Source of the DNA: a bacterium
GTDB lineage: Bacteria; Bacillota; Bacilli; Lactobacillales; Streptococcaceae
Length of the DNA stretch: 64,000 bases
Assembly: GCA_905221325.1 (NCBI GenBank)
Contig: CAJNCS010000001.1
Location: 186,001 to 250,000, forward strand
Direction of reading: 5' to 3'
A program made the position numbers and the translations under genes. The notes below the pieces were generated by a model that had not been told where the DNA came from, searched no databases, and was given only the letters and a program-made list of their open reading frames with translations. Positions 8,349 through 15,229 of this stretch are shown in pieces (within the stretch, counting starts at the first letter, position 1; every line of letters begins with the position of its first letter).

Positions 8349-9690
8349 CTTTTTCCTCTATTTCTTTTAATTTCTTTGCGATTGCGGCAATCACAGGAAC
8401 GGTTACACTATTACCAGCTTGTTTATAGAGCTGACTATTACTAGAGACTTTTCTAGCAGCTTCAAAAGCCCAATCAGGAAACCCCTGCAAGCGAAAACAC
8501 TCTTTAGGAGTGATTCGTCGAATTCTCAGACGGTAAAATTGTCCATCTATTAATACACCGGCTACATGATAAACTTGTTTATCTTCTCCTTCATAGCTAG
8601 CAACTACTACTCCCATTTGTCCACTAGTTGTTAACGTATTAGCTATACCTTTTCCAACTCTACCACGACGATACTGAGAACTTGGTCTTTCTAAATTGAT
8701 TGAATCTCCAATTTCTGCTTGAGCATATCCTTTTTTTGTTGCTTCCCGGACTTTTAAAAACTGGATTGGTTCTGGAATCAGTATTTTGGGAATTTTATCT
8801 CCACCTTGCATCGTTGTTAGTGTTGGAGATAATCCCTCACTTCCATATACGCGACCAGTTTCCTCAAAGCTAGTTGGTAAATCTCCAACAACGACAATAC
8901 CATGACGATCCTGAGTATTTAAAGTAAACATTGGCTCTTGATTATCCTTAAAACGTCTACCATTTTGTCTTTTTTCTAATCTGTCTGGTGTCATACAAGG
9001 AATCACAACCTTAAATCCTTCTCCTTTTCCACGAACTAAGGTTGGCGCAAGACCTTCTGAATAATAGACTTTGCCACTCATTCCACTTTTTGATGGATTC
9101 AAATTTCCTAGTGCTTTCAAAGTCTCAGAGTTAGTTGCTTGACCTTCTCGTCTGAAAGGAAATAGGAGTCTGGTACCTTTCTTTCTAGAATGTCCGATAA
9201 TAAACACCCTCTCTCTGTTTTGGGGAACGCCAAAATCCTTACTGTTAAGCACCTGCCACTCAACATCAAACCCCAACTCATCAAGTGTGGTAAGGATTGT
9301 GGTGAACGTCCGTCCCTTATCGTGATTGAGTAGGCCTTTAACATTTTCAAGAAAAAGAAAACGTGGTTTGATTTGTTTGGCCGCCCGAGCAATTTCAAAG
9401 AACAAAGTTCCTCGAGTATCTTCAAATCCCAATCGTCTTCCTGCGATTGAAAATGCTTGACAAGGGAATCCCCCACAGATGACATCGACTTTCCCTCTAA
9501 GTTTTTTAAATTCGTCATCTGAAACATCTCGTATGTCATGAAATTCAATTTCTCCTTCCGTTTGAAAAATGGACTTATAAGATTTCCTAGCAAATTTATC
9601 AATCTCACAAAATCCAATACACTCGTGTCCGACACTTTCCATTCCAAGTCGAAAGCCACCGATACCTGAAAATAAATCAATAAATCTCAT
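8332..9690 (-). CDS. C5-cytosine DNA methyltransferase
   Basis: 452 residues. The ordered motifs of C5 methylases are all visible: FSGIGGFRLG (I, SAM binding) near the start, GGFPCQAFS (IV, catalytic Cys) near 73, FLENV (VI) near 113, QNRERVF (VIII) near 156, and the C-terminal LQGFPDW and QAGNSV (IX-X) near 400-430. The long middle carries two related segments around GLAPTL and GLSPTL, likely the target-recognition part. No restriction endonuclease is adjacent, so it is probably an orphan modification enzyme that protects the element or marks host DNA. GGGGTGAT precedes the ATG, which overlaps the stop of a 33-residue gene. Confidence 0.93.
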   Translation of the reverse strand: MRFIDLFSGIGGFRLGMESVGHECIGFCEIDKFARKSYKSIFQTEGEIEFHDIRDVSDDEFKKLRGKVDVICGGFPCQAFSIAGRRLGFEDTRGTLFFEIARAAKQIKPRFLFLENVKGLLNHDKGRTFTTILTTLDELGFDVEWQVLNSKDFGVPQNRERVFIIGHSRKKGTRLLFPFRREGQATNSETLKALGNLNPSKSGMSGKVYYSEGLAPTLVRGKGEGFKVVIPCMTPDRLEKRQNGRRFKDNQEPMFTLNTQDRHGIVVVGDLPTSFEETGRVYGSEGLSPTLTTMQGGDKIPKILIPEPIQFLKVREATKKGYAQAEIGDSINLERPSSQYRRGRVGKGIANTLTTSGQMGVVVASYEGEDKQVYHVAGVLIDGQFYRLRIRRITPKECFRLQGFPDWAFEAARKVSSNSQLYKQAGNSVTVPVIAAIAKKLKEIEEKDESFK

Positions 9691-9788
9691 TTCTTTATCA
9701 CCCCTTTCTTATCGACTATCATTGTCAGAACTGTCACTCCACTTGAAATGACAATGAGCATAACTAATATCCACTCGATTGGCGACAT
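9687..9788 (-). CDS. 33-residue membrane peptide between repA and the methylase
   Basis: Read on minus from the ATG at 9786-9788: a 33-residue peptide beginning MSPIEW, with one hydrophobic helix (about residues 6-24) and a basic end (KKGVIKK). It has a strong AGGAGGT site inside the end of repA, begins directly after the repA stop and its TGA overlaps the methylase ATG. The perfect packing on both sides supports a real gene. Function unknown; single-pass small proteins of this kind are common in mobile elements. Confidence 0.7.
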   Translation of the reverse strand: MSPIEWILVMLIVISSGVTVLTMIVDKKGVIKK

Positions 9789-10568
9789 TTAACCACCTCC
9801 TTTTCTAACACGGTTATTCCAAACAGAATACAAGCCGTTAAACACAAATTCAGCAAGTACTTCCGCTCGTCTAACAAAGCGAACATTGTCAAGAGCATAC
9901 TGATAGATTCTCTCAAAATCAGTCATAGCAATTTCACTGGCTGTTTCAGAAAACCCCTCTCGTCTAAATTGATCCTGGACCAATCCCCAAATATAATCTC
10001 GATCATATTTTGTGACCTTTTCGACTTTTCTTCTCAAAATAGGTTGAGAATTCCTTTCTTCCTCATCCTCAATAAATAAAGATTCAGTCTCACTATATTT
10101 AGTCTCACTAACTTCAGTCTCACTAGGGGCTGAATAAGAGACGGGGGCCGTTTCATTTTCATCCTGCCCTAGTCTTTTTTTAACACTAGGCCTGTTCGAA
10201 CTAGCTACTGGGGTAGAAGACAACTCCCCTAAATAAATCTTATTAGCTAGTCTCCCTTTCTCACTTGAAGACTGTTGGACTTCATCAATTAAGTCATATT
10301 CTTTAAGAACTTTTTTGATTGATAGTAGTTTTGACTTCGAACAACCTAACAGCCTCATCAGTTTAGAATTAGAAAATACTAAATAGACTGCTCCTTCTTC
10401 GTCTATCCAACCACGACTGAGAGATAATTCTAAACGATCTTTTAAAATAGAATAAGCCACCTTTACTTCTAGTTTCATATCCATATATTTCTCATCCTCA
10501 AAAAGAATTTTAGGTAATTTATAATACCGTTCTGAAGTTTGGTATTGATTTGCGGTAATTCGTTTCAT
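9789..10568 (-). CDS. repA: RepA-type replication initiator
   Basis: 259 residues. The first 115 residues (from YYKLPKILFEDEKY through AYSILKDRLELS, VYLVFSN and KLMRLLGCSKSKL) match the N-terminal domain of RepA initiators of Gram-positive plasmids and elements, a winged-helix-like DNA-binding region. A Ser/Thr/Glu-rich linker (about 120-180) leads to a helical C-terminal part. Such proteins are found at the rplL-proximal end of ICESa2603-type elements, where they may support replication of the excised circle; that role is inference. The start overlaps the upstream small gene by 4 bases. Confidence 0.85.
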   Translation of the reverse strand: MKRITANQYQTSERYYKLPKILFEDEKYMDMKLEVKVAYSILKDRLELSLSRGWIDEEGAVYLVFSNSKLMRLLGCSKSKLLSIKKVLKEYDLIDEVQQSSSEKGRLANKIYLGELSSTPVASSNRPSVKKRLGQDENETAPVSYSAPSETEVSETKYSETESLFIEDEEERNSQPILRRKVEKVTKYDRDYIWGLVQDQFRREGFSETASEIAMTDFERIYQYALDNVRFVRRAEVLAEFVFNGLYSVWNNRVRKGGG

Positions 10569-10738
10569 AGCGCTCCTCCAAGTTCTTTGAGTATTAAATC
10601 TCCACTTGATTCCAAGCGAACCAAGCCACTTTTTTCTAATTCAGCCATAAGAGAGATGGCTTCAACAATGTCAATTCCCATTTCACGTACTAAAAATGAA
10701 ATGACAATATAGCGTGATGATTGTAATTCTTTTGTCAT
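10565..10738 (-). CDS. Small unknown protein at the element end
   Basis: 57 residues from the ATG at 10736-10738. I chose this start over an in-frame upstream codon because AGGAGGG lies at the right distance. The protein is helical with a central EAISLMAELEKSGLVRLE segment reminiscent of a small winged-helix fold. It is the first gene inside the element and overlaps repA by 4 bases. Its ribosome site begins only a few bases after the U-run of an intrinsic terminator, so its mRNA must pass through that terminator. Confidence 0.75.
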   Translation of the reverse strand: MTKELQSSRYIVISFLVREMGIDIVEAISLMAELEKSGLVRLESSGDLILKELGGAL

Positions 10739-10751
10739 TTTCCCTCCTGAA

Positions 10752-10786
10752 AATAAAAAAAGGAGAACAATATTCAACTGTTCTCC
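10752..10786 (-). terminator. Intrinsic terminator at the element end (proximal to first gene)
   Basis: On minus, GGAGAAC (10780-10786) pairs perfectly with GTTCTCC (10762-10768) across an 11-base loop and is followed by TTTTTTT. It lies downstream of rplL and immediately upstream of the first element gene. Confidence 0.85.
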
Positions 10787-10807
10787 AAAATAATTTTATT
10801 AAAAAGA

Positions 10808-10842
10808 AAAACCCTGCCAAATTAATTTTTGGTAGGGTTTTT
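10808..10842 (-). terminator. Second intrinsic terminator downstream of rplL
   Basis: On minus, AAACCCTACCAAA pairs with TTTGGCAGGGTTT (one mismatch) across a short AT loop and is followed by TTTTTCTTTTT. It and the terminator at 10752-10786 form a tandem pair that would end rplL transcription. The plus strand also reads as a terminator. Confidence 0.8.
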
Positions 10843-10901
10843 GGTAGGAAACTAAATTAATTTATCAGTTTCTAAAATGTGTTCACGATTCTAAAAGGCT
10901 G

Positions 10902-10913
10902 ATACTATAGTAT
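10902..10913. repeat. Perfect 12-bp palindrome inside the element end
   Basis: ATACTATAGTAT lies 27 bases inside the att core. Such a symmetric site at this distance could be bound by the integrase or excisionase, but nothing in the sequence proves it. Confidence 0.4.
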
Positions 10914-10939
10914 TCCGAATTCTAATTGGTATATGCCTC

Positions 10940-10954
10940 TTATTTAAGAGTAAC
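10940..10954 (-). other. Attachment site (att core) overlapping the rplL 3' end
   Basis: The 15 bases TTATTTAAGAGTAAC on plus are the last codons and stop of rplL read in reverse. This is the core attachment sequence I know for rplL-integrating streptococcal ICEs. The sequence to its left is mobile-element DNA and to its right rplL, so this is one junction; a second copy is expected at the far end of the element. Confidence 0.88.
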
Positions 10955-11308
10955 TGAAGCTCCAGCTTCTTCCAATTTAGCTTTGATTTCTTCTGCTTCT
11001 GCAGTTGGAACGCCTTCTTTGATGACACCTGGTGCACCATCAACAAGTTCTTTAGCTTCTTTAAGTCCAAGACCAGTGATTTCACGTACAACTTTGATAA
11101 CGCCAACTTTTTTGTCACCAGCAGCTGTCAACTCAACGTCAAATGAGTCTTTAGCAGCACCAGCGTCAGCAGCACCAGCTGCAGCAACAGCTACAGGAGC
11201 AGCTGCAGTTACACCAAATTCTTCTTCGATAGCTTTTACAAGGTCGTTCAATTCAAGGATTGAAGCTTCTTTAATTTCAGCAATAATGTTTTCAATGTTC
11301 AATGCCAT
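10940..11308 (-). CDS. rplL: 50S ribosomal protein L7/L12
   Basis: 122 residues from ATG 11306-11308 (GGAGGAAATAACA upstream); a further in-frame TTG upstream is not needed. N-terminal dimerisation helices, Ala/Gly-rich hinge at about 35-52 and the C-terminal domain with [20 protein letters not shown] that contacts translation GTPases. It forms the ribosomal stalk with L10, whose gene lies upstream. The last 15 bases double as the attachment site of the element; the coding sequence is intact. Confidence 0.98.
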   Translation of the reverse strand: MALNIENIIAEIKEASILELNDLVKAIEEEFGVTAAAPVAVAAAGAADAGAAKDSFDVELTAAGDKKVGVIKVVREITGLGLKEAKELVDGAPGVIKEGVPTAEAEEIKAKLEEAGASVTLK

Positions 11309-11383
11309 TGTTATTTCCTCCAAATAAGTTTTTAATTTTATAATAGTTTTTTTCGTAGCTAGGCTACGCTGCGTAGCTTAAGA

Positions 11384-11884
11384 TTAAGCTGCGTCTTCTT
11401 TGTTGTCTGCAACCGCTTTGACTGCAAGAGCAACGTTGCGCACTGGCGCTTGAAGTACAGAAAGGAGCATAGAAAGAAGTCCTTCGCGGTTTGGAAGAGT
11501 TGCAAGAGCAACGATTTCTTCTTTAGATGCGACAGCGCCTTCGATTGCACCACCTTTGATTTCAAGTGCTTCAGCGTTTTTAGCAAAGTCGTTCAAGATT
11601 TTCGCTGGTGCGATAACATCTTCATTAGAAAATGCTACTGCAGATGGTCCAACAAATACTGATGCAAGATCTTCAAGACCAGCTTTTTCAGCTGCACGAC
11701 GCAAGATTGAGTTTTTAATGACTTTATACTCAACTTCGCTTCCACGAAGCTCACGACGAAGAACTGTATCTTGCTCAACTGTCAAACCACGAGCGTCTAC
11801 AACGACGATAGATGCAGCAGCTTTCATTTTTTCAGCTACTACGTCAACTAGTTCCGCTTTTTTAGCAATAATTGCTTCACTCAT
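11384..11884 (-). CDS. rplJ: 50S ribosomal protein L10
   Basis: 166 residues beginning MSEAIIAKK. The longer in-frame extension upstream is rejected because GGAGGTGA precedes this ATG and the extension would run through the leader RNA. The protein has the usual L10 order: N-terminal rRNA-binding domain with [10 protein letters not shown] and a C-terminal helix that binds L7/L12 dimers. Upstream lies an L10 leader; the 75-base gap to rplL holds a GCTACGC/GCGTAGC hairpin without a U-run, which may tune the L10:L12 ratio. Confidence 0.97.
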   Translation of the reverse strand: MSEAIIAKKAELVDVVAEKMKAAASIVVVDARGLTVEQDTVLRRELRGSEVEYKVIKNSILRRAAEKAGLEDLASVFVGPSAVAFSNEDVIAPAKILNDFAKNAEALEIKGGAIEGAVASKEEIVALATLPNREGLLSMLLSVLQAPVRNVALAVKAVADNKEDAA

Positions 11885-12056
11885 TAGTGTGTTCACCTCC
11901 GTAATTATTTTGCTTGGGGAATTTTTCCAAAAGAAAAACGCGCCCAAACCTAGACACGAAAGTACAATACGCTTCTTTTTACATGATACGTTTTGTCCTC
12001 GGTAGGATCTTTATGAGTCGAGCTCCCCTACTGTCTTAGGCAGTTTTTTCAAACCG
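11885..12056 (-). ncRNA. L10 leader (autoregulatory ribosomal protein leader)
   Basis: The minus transcript contains CCTAAGACAGTAGGGGAGC followed by a short stem and GATCCTACCGAGG, the conserved core of the Firmicutes L10 leader. L10 (with L12) binds this RNA and represses its own operon. It starts just after a good promoter and ends at the rplJ ribosome site. Confidence 0.85.
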
Positions 12057-12062
12057 TATATA

Positions 12063-12091
12063 AGTATAGCATAGACAAAAAAAGAATGCAA
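12063..12091 (-). promoter_or_regulatory. Promoter of rplJ-rplL
   Basis: On minus, -35 TTGCAT (12086-12091) and -10 TATACT (12063-12068) with a 17-base spacer, about 180 bases upstream of rplJ. Confidence 0.8.
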
Positions 12092-12119
12092 GATTTTTGC
12101 AAACTTTTTTTAAATTTTT

Positions 12120-13379
12120 TTAAATCTCTACTGTCAAAACTTTGCCTTGCTTAACCACCTGTTCTCCAGCGATATAAACATCGTCAACATCACTGGCTTT
12201 GACTGCATAAACGAGGTGAGAGAGCATATTTTCCTGAGGCTGAAGATGGATTTTTCCTTGTGGTTGAATGACTAGAAAATCTGCTTGCTTGCCGACTTCA
12301 AGACTTCCAATTAGTTCTTGCATACCGAGGACCTTGGCTCCTTCAATCGTCAGAGCCTTGAGGGCTGTTTCGATAGGAAATTGGCTAGCATCTCCACTCT
12401 TCATTTTCTGAAGAAGGGCTGCTACCCGTCCTTCCTCAAACATATCTAGATTGTTATTAGAAGCTACCGAGTCAGTCGCAATTCCCACTGCTACTCCTGC
12501 TTTTTGCAGTTGGATGATTGGAGCAATTCCTGAGGCCAGTTTGAGGTTACTAATAGGATTGTGAGCGATAGCCACTTGAGAGGTTGCCAAGCGTTCAATT
12601 TCCCGCTCGTTTAATTCGACCCCATGAGCAAAGACAGACGGATGATCTAAGTAACCTAGTTCTTCTAGAAAGGCGAGGGGACGTTTGCCGTATCGTTTCA
12701 GGATAATTCCTGACTCTTCCTTGGTCTCTGCCACATGGATATGGATGGGAATGTCCAGCTCTTTTGCCATTTCTAAGCTTTCTTCCAGTAAATCTTTACT
12801 ACAGTTGTATGGAGAATGAGGGGCTACCATAACCTTGAAATTTGGATTTTCATATCCTAAGATTTCCTCTATGATGGCTCGTGTTCTGCTTATGGTCTCA
12901 GCAGTTGTTTCTGCCTCTGAAGAAAAGAGGGTCGGTGAGAAATAACAACGCATCTTAGATGCCTTGACTGCCTGATAAATTCTCTCAATATCCACACCAT
13001 TGGGATTATACATATCGTTGAAGGTTGTTGTCCCTGACTGGAGCATCTCCGTCAGAGCCTCTTTGACTACCTTGGTAGTCATGTCGGGAGTAAACTCAGC
13101 TTCTGCTGGCCAGATATAGTCATTGAGCCATTCATGGAGATTGCTGTCATCCCGAATCCCTCGCAAGCCTGTCATAGCAGAATGGGTGTGGCAATTGACC
13201 AAACCAGGCATAATCCAGGCTCCTTGATAGTCTATAATCTGCTCAGCTTGATCTAAAATTTCTTGCTTCTCTTGACCAACATAGACGATTTTAGATGCTT
13301 CAACAGCTAAGAGACCGTCCAAATAGACATGGAAATCTTGGTCACAAGTCACGATATTTACATGCTGATAGACTTTCAT
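12120..13379 (-). CDS. Amidohydrolase of the MtaD/SsnA (TRZ/ATZ) type
   Basis: 419 residues. Metal-binding motifs of the amidohydrolase superfamily appear in order: HTHSAM near residue 65, HIHVAET near 215, AHGVEL near 253, HNPISNLKLASG near 275 and ATDSVASNNNLDMF near 302. This pattern fits the 5'-methylthioadenosine/S-adenosylhomocysteine deaminase group, which converts SAH or MTA to the inosyl form; closely related enzymes act on guanine or chlorohydrolase substrates, so the substrate is not proven. Cytosolic, no signal peptide. It stands alone between rplJ and the ABC exporter. Confidence 0.85.
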   Translation of the reverse strand: MKVYQHVNIVTCDQDFHVYLDGLLAVEASKIVYVGQEKQEILDQAEQIIDYQGAWIMPGLVNCHTHSAMTGLRGIRDDSNLHEWLNDYIWPAEAEFTPDMTTKVVKEALTEMLQSGTTTFNDMYNPNGVDIERIYQAVKASKMRCYFSPTLFSSEAETTAETISRTRAIIEEILGYENPNFKVMVAPHSPYNCSKDLLEESLEMAKELDIPIHIHVAETKEESGIILKRYGKRPLAFLEELGYLDHPSVFAHGVELNEREIERLATSQVAIAHNPISNLKLASGIAPIIQLQKAGVAVGIATDSVASNNNLDMFEEGRVAALLQKMKSGDASQFPIETALKALTIEGAKVLGMQELIGSLEVGKQADFLVIQPQGKIHLQPQENMLSHLVYAVKASDVDDVYIAGEQVVKQGKVLTVEI

Positions 13380-13422
13380 TGTTTTCTCCTTCTAAGACCT
13401 TGATTTTTTCTAGCTATTGTAA

Positions 13423-13452
13423 CAAAAAAGTCACCCGAAGGCAACTTTTTTC
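13423..13452 (-). terminator. Terminator after the ABC exporter genes
   Basis: On minus, AAAAAAGTTGCC / GGTGACTTTTTT around a TTCG loop, 28 bases after the second exporter gene. Because both arms are A/T-flanked it may work in both directions. Confidence 0.75.
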
Positions 13453-13479
13453 GTTCATAAGATTTTAAAATAGAAAGGA

Positions 13480-15228
13480 TTATTCAGAGCTAAAAGCTGA
13501 AGCTTTTTGCATTTGGTAATACTTGCCCTTTCTAGCCATGAGATCCTGATGGTTACCATGCTCAACAATGTCACCATCTACCAAGACAAGAATCAAATCC
13601 GCATCCTGAATGGTTGACAAACGGTGAGCAATGATAAAGCTTGTGCGCCCCTTCATCAGTTTGGCAAAGGCATCCTGAACTAGCACTTCTGTCCGTGTAT
13701 CGATGGAAGAAGTCGCTTCGTCTAAGATAAGAATCTTTGGGATAGCTAGAAAGACTCGGGCGATGGTCAAGAGCTGAGCTTGACCGACAGAGAGAGATTC
13801 CCCTGAATTTTCCAACTTAGTATCGTATCCCTGTGGCAACTGTTGGATGAAAAAGTCTGCATTGGCTGCCTTTGCAGCAGCAATCACCTGCTCCCGACTG
13901 GCATCAGGATTTCCAAAGGCAATATTGTCATGAATGGTCCCTTGCTTGAGCCAGGTTTCTTGGAGCACCATGCCAAACTGCTGTCTTAGAGAGGCACGGC
14001 TATAGTCATAAATAGATCGGCCGTCTAACAAGATATCTCCCGAGTTAATGGGATAAAAACGCATGAGGAGATTGATGAGAGTAGACTTGCCAGCACCTGT
14101 CGGACCAACGATGGCTACCTTGCTACCAGCTGGGATATCGATAGACAAATCCTTAATCAAGATCCTTTCAGGATTGTAGCCAAAAGAAACATGCTTAAAG
14201 GAAATGGCTCCCTGTACTTGGTCACTGGTCAAGATTTCCTTACCTGTTTCAACAACCTCAGGACTTTCTAAGACAGCATAGACACGCTCTGCGCAGGCGA
14301 GAGCACTTTGCAACTCGGCTAGAACTGAAGAAATATCATTAAAGGGCTTGGTGTACTGTTGGACATAGTTCAAAAAAGTCACTAAACGTCCGATGGTCAA
14401 GGTGGATCCCATCATGATACGATAAGCTCCTACTCCAGCAAGAAGAGCATAGATGAGTGCATTCACAAAGCGAGTCGAAGGATTGACCGTTGATGAATAA
14501 AAGATGGCTGACTGAGAATAGCCTGCGTAGTTGGTATTCGCCTCATGCAGTCTTTGGATAAACTCTGTCTGAGCATTAAAGGACTGGATAATAGTCTGCT
14601 GGCTAAGAGACTCTTCAATCAACTGAGTCTGAATACCCCTGGTCTCTGTTTGCTTCTGAAAGAGATGATAGGAACGTTTGGCAATAAAGCGTGAAATCAC
14701 CATGGACAGTGGCGTCAACAGCAAGACCAAGAGGGTCATGAGGAGATGAATTTGAAGCATTGCTAGAATACTAACCAAAATCATCAAAACACCAATGAAA
14801 AATTGGTTAAAAATCATGGTCAAGCCAGCTGCCAACTGTTCTATGTCTGTGGTCACACGACTAACCATCTCCCCACTGCCTTGCCGATCCACAAAAGCAA
14901 TCGGTAAACGATGGAGCTTATGAATGATTCGCTCTCGCAAGTCCTTGGTATAAGAGAAGATTAGGCGATTATAAAGGAGAGGATTGCCCCATTGTACCAG
15001 TGTATTTCCTATGACCACCAAGATCATCTGGAGAAAAATTTGCCAAAAAACTGGTGATGAACCAGCCACTAGAACCTGGTCTATGACCTGCCCAATCAGA
15101 ATAGGTAGGTAAATTGATAAGCCAACTTGGGCAATAGTTCCTAGAAAGGCAAGGAAAAGGAGGAAAGGATGGCTTGCTAAATCTACGGCTAAACGTTTGA
15201 GCGTCTGGTTTGCAGTTTGTCGTTTCAT
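13480..15228 (-). CDS. ABC exporter half-transporter (second subunit)
   Basis: 582 residues from the ATG at 15226-15228, preceded by AGGAGG; ten further in-frame residues upstream would overlap the preceding gene and are rejected. Six membrane segments in the first 300 residues, then a complete nucleotide-binding domain: Walker A VGPTGAGKS, signature LSVGQAQ (SVGQ in place of SGGQ), Walker B ILILDEATSSID and a switch His (AHRLST). Together with the gene one base upstream it forms a heterodimeric exporter of the LmrCD/PatAB-like architecture. Substrate unknown; multidrug or lipid export is the usual role. Confidence 0.93.
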   Translation of the reverse strand: MKRQTANQTLKRLAVDLASHPFLLFLAFLGTIAQVGLSIYLPILIGQVIDQVLVAGSSPVFWQIFLQMILVVIGNTLVQWGNPLLYNRLIFSYTKDLRERIIHKLHRLPIAFVDRQGSGEMVSRVTTDIEQLAAGLTMIFNQFFIGVLMILVSILAMLQIHLLMTLLVLLLTPLSMVISRFIAKRSYHLFQKQTETRGIQTQLIEESLSQQTIIQSFNAQTEFIQRLHEANTNYAGYSQSAIFYSSTVNPSTRFVNALIYALLAGVGAYRIMMGSTLTIGRLVTFLNYVQQYTKPFNDISSVLAELQSALACAERVYAVLESPEVVETGKEILTSDQVQGAISFKHVSFGYNPERILIKDLSIDIPAGSKVAIVGPTGAGKSTLINLLMRFYPINSGDILLDGRSIYDYSRASLRQQFGMVLQETWLKQGTIHDNIAFGNPDASREQVIAAAKAANADFFIQQLPQGYDTKLENSGESLSVGQAQLLTIARVFLAIPKILILDEATSSIDTRTEVLVQDAFAKLMKGRTSFIIAHRLSTIQDADLILVLVDGDIVEHGNHQDLMARKGKYYQMQKASAFSSE

Positions 15229-15229
15229 G

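Larger units (their letters stand above)
1..10954 (-). mobile_element. End of an integrative and conjugative element inserted at rplL
   Basis: The block from the left edge to the 3' end of rplL carries VirB4, PrgI, VirB6-like, Maff2, VirD4 and PcfB-like conjugation genes plus a RepA-type initiator and a C5 methylase, all on minus. It stops exactly at the last 15 bases of rplL. From established knowledge, ICESa2603-family elements of streptococci use the 15-bp 3' end of rplL as attachment site and carry this set next to it. I see no integrase or relaxase here; they should lie to the left, beyond the window. Family assignment is from memory of gene order and the att site, not from alignment. 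Confidence 0.9.

Noticed and set aside
9117..9680. 187-residue frame inside the C5 methylase on the same strand
   Set aside because: Out-of-frame overlap with a protein that has all methylase motifs.
10926..11327. Long plus-strand frames opposite rplL and rplJ
   Set aside because: Low-complexity Ser/Ala/Thr-rich shadows of strongly biased ribosomal protein genes; no ribosome sites.
11885..11947. N-terminal extension of L10 (21 extra residues)
   Set aside because: It runs through the L10 leader; the shorter start has GGAGGTGA and begins like other L10 proteins.
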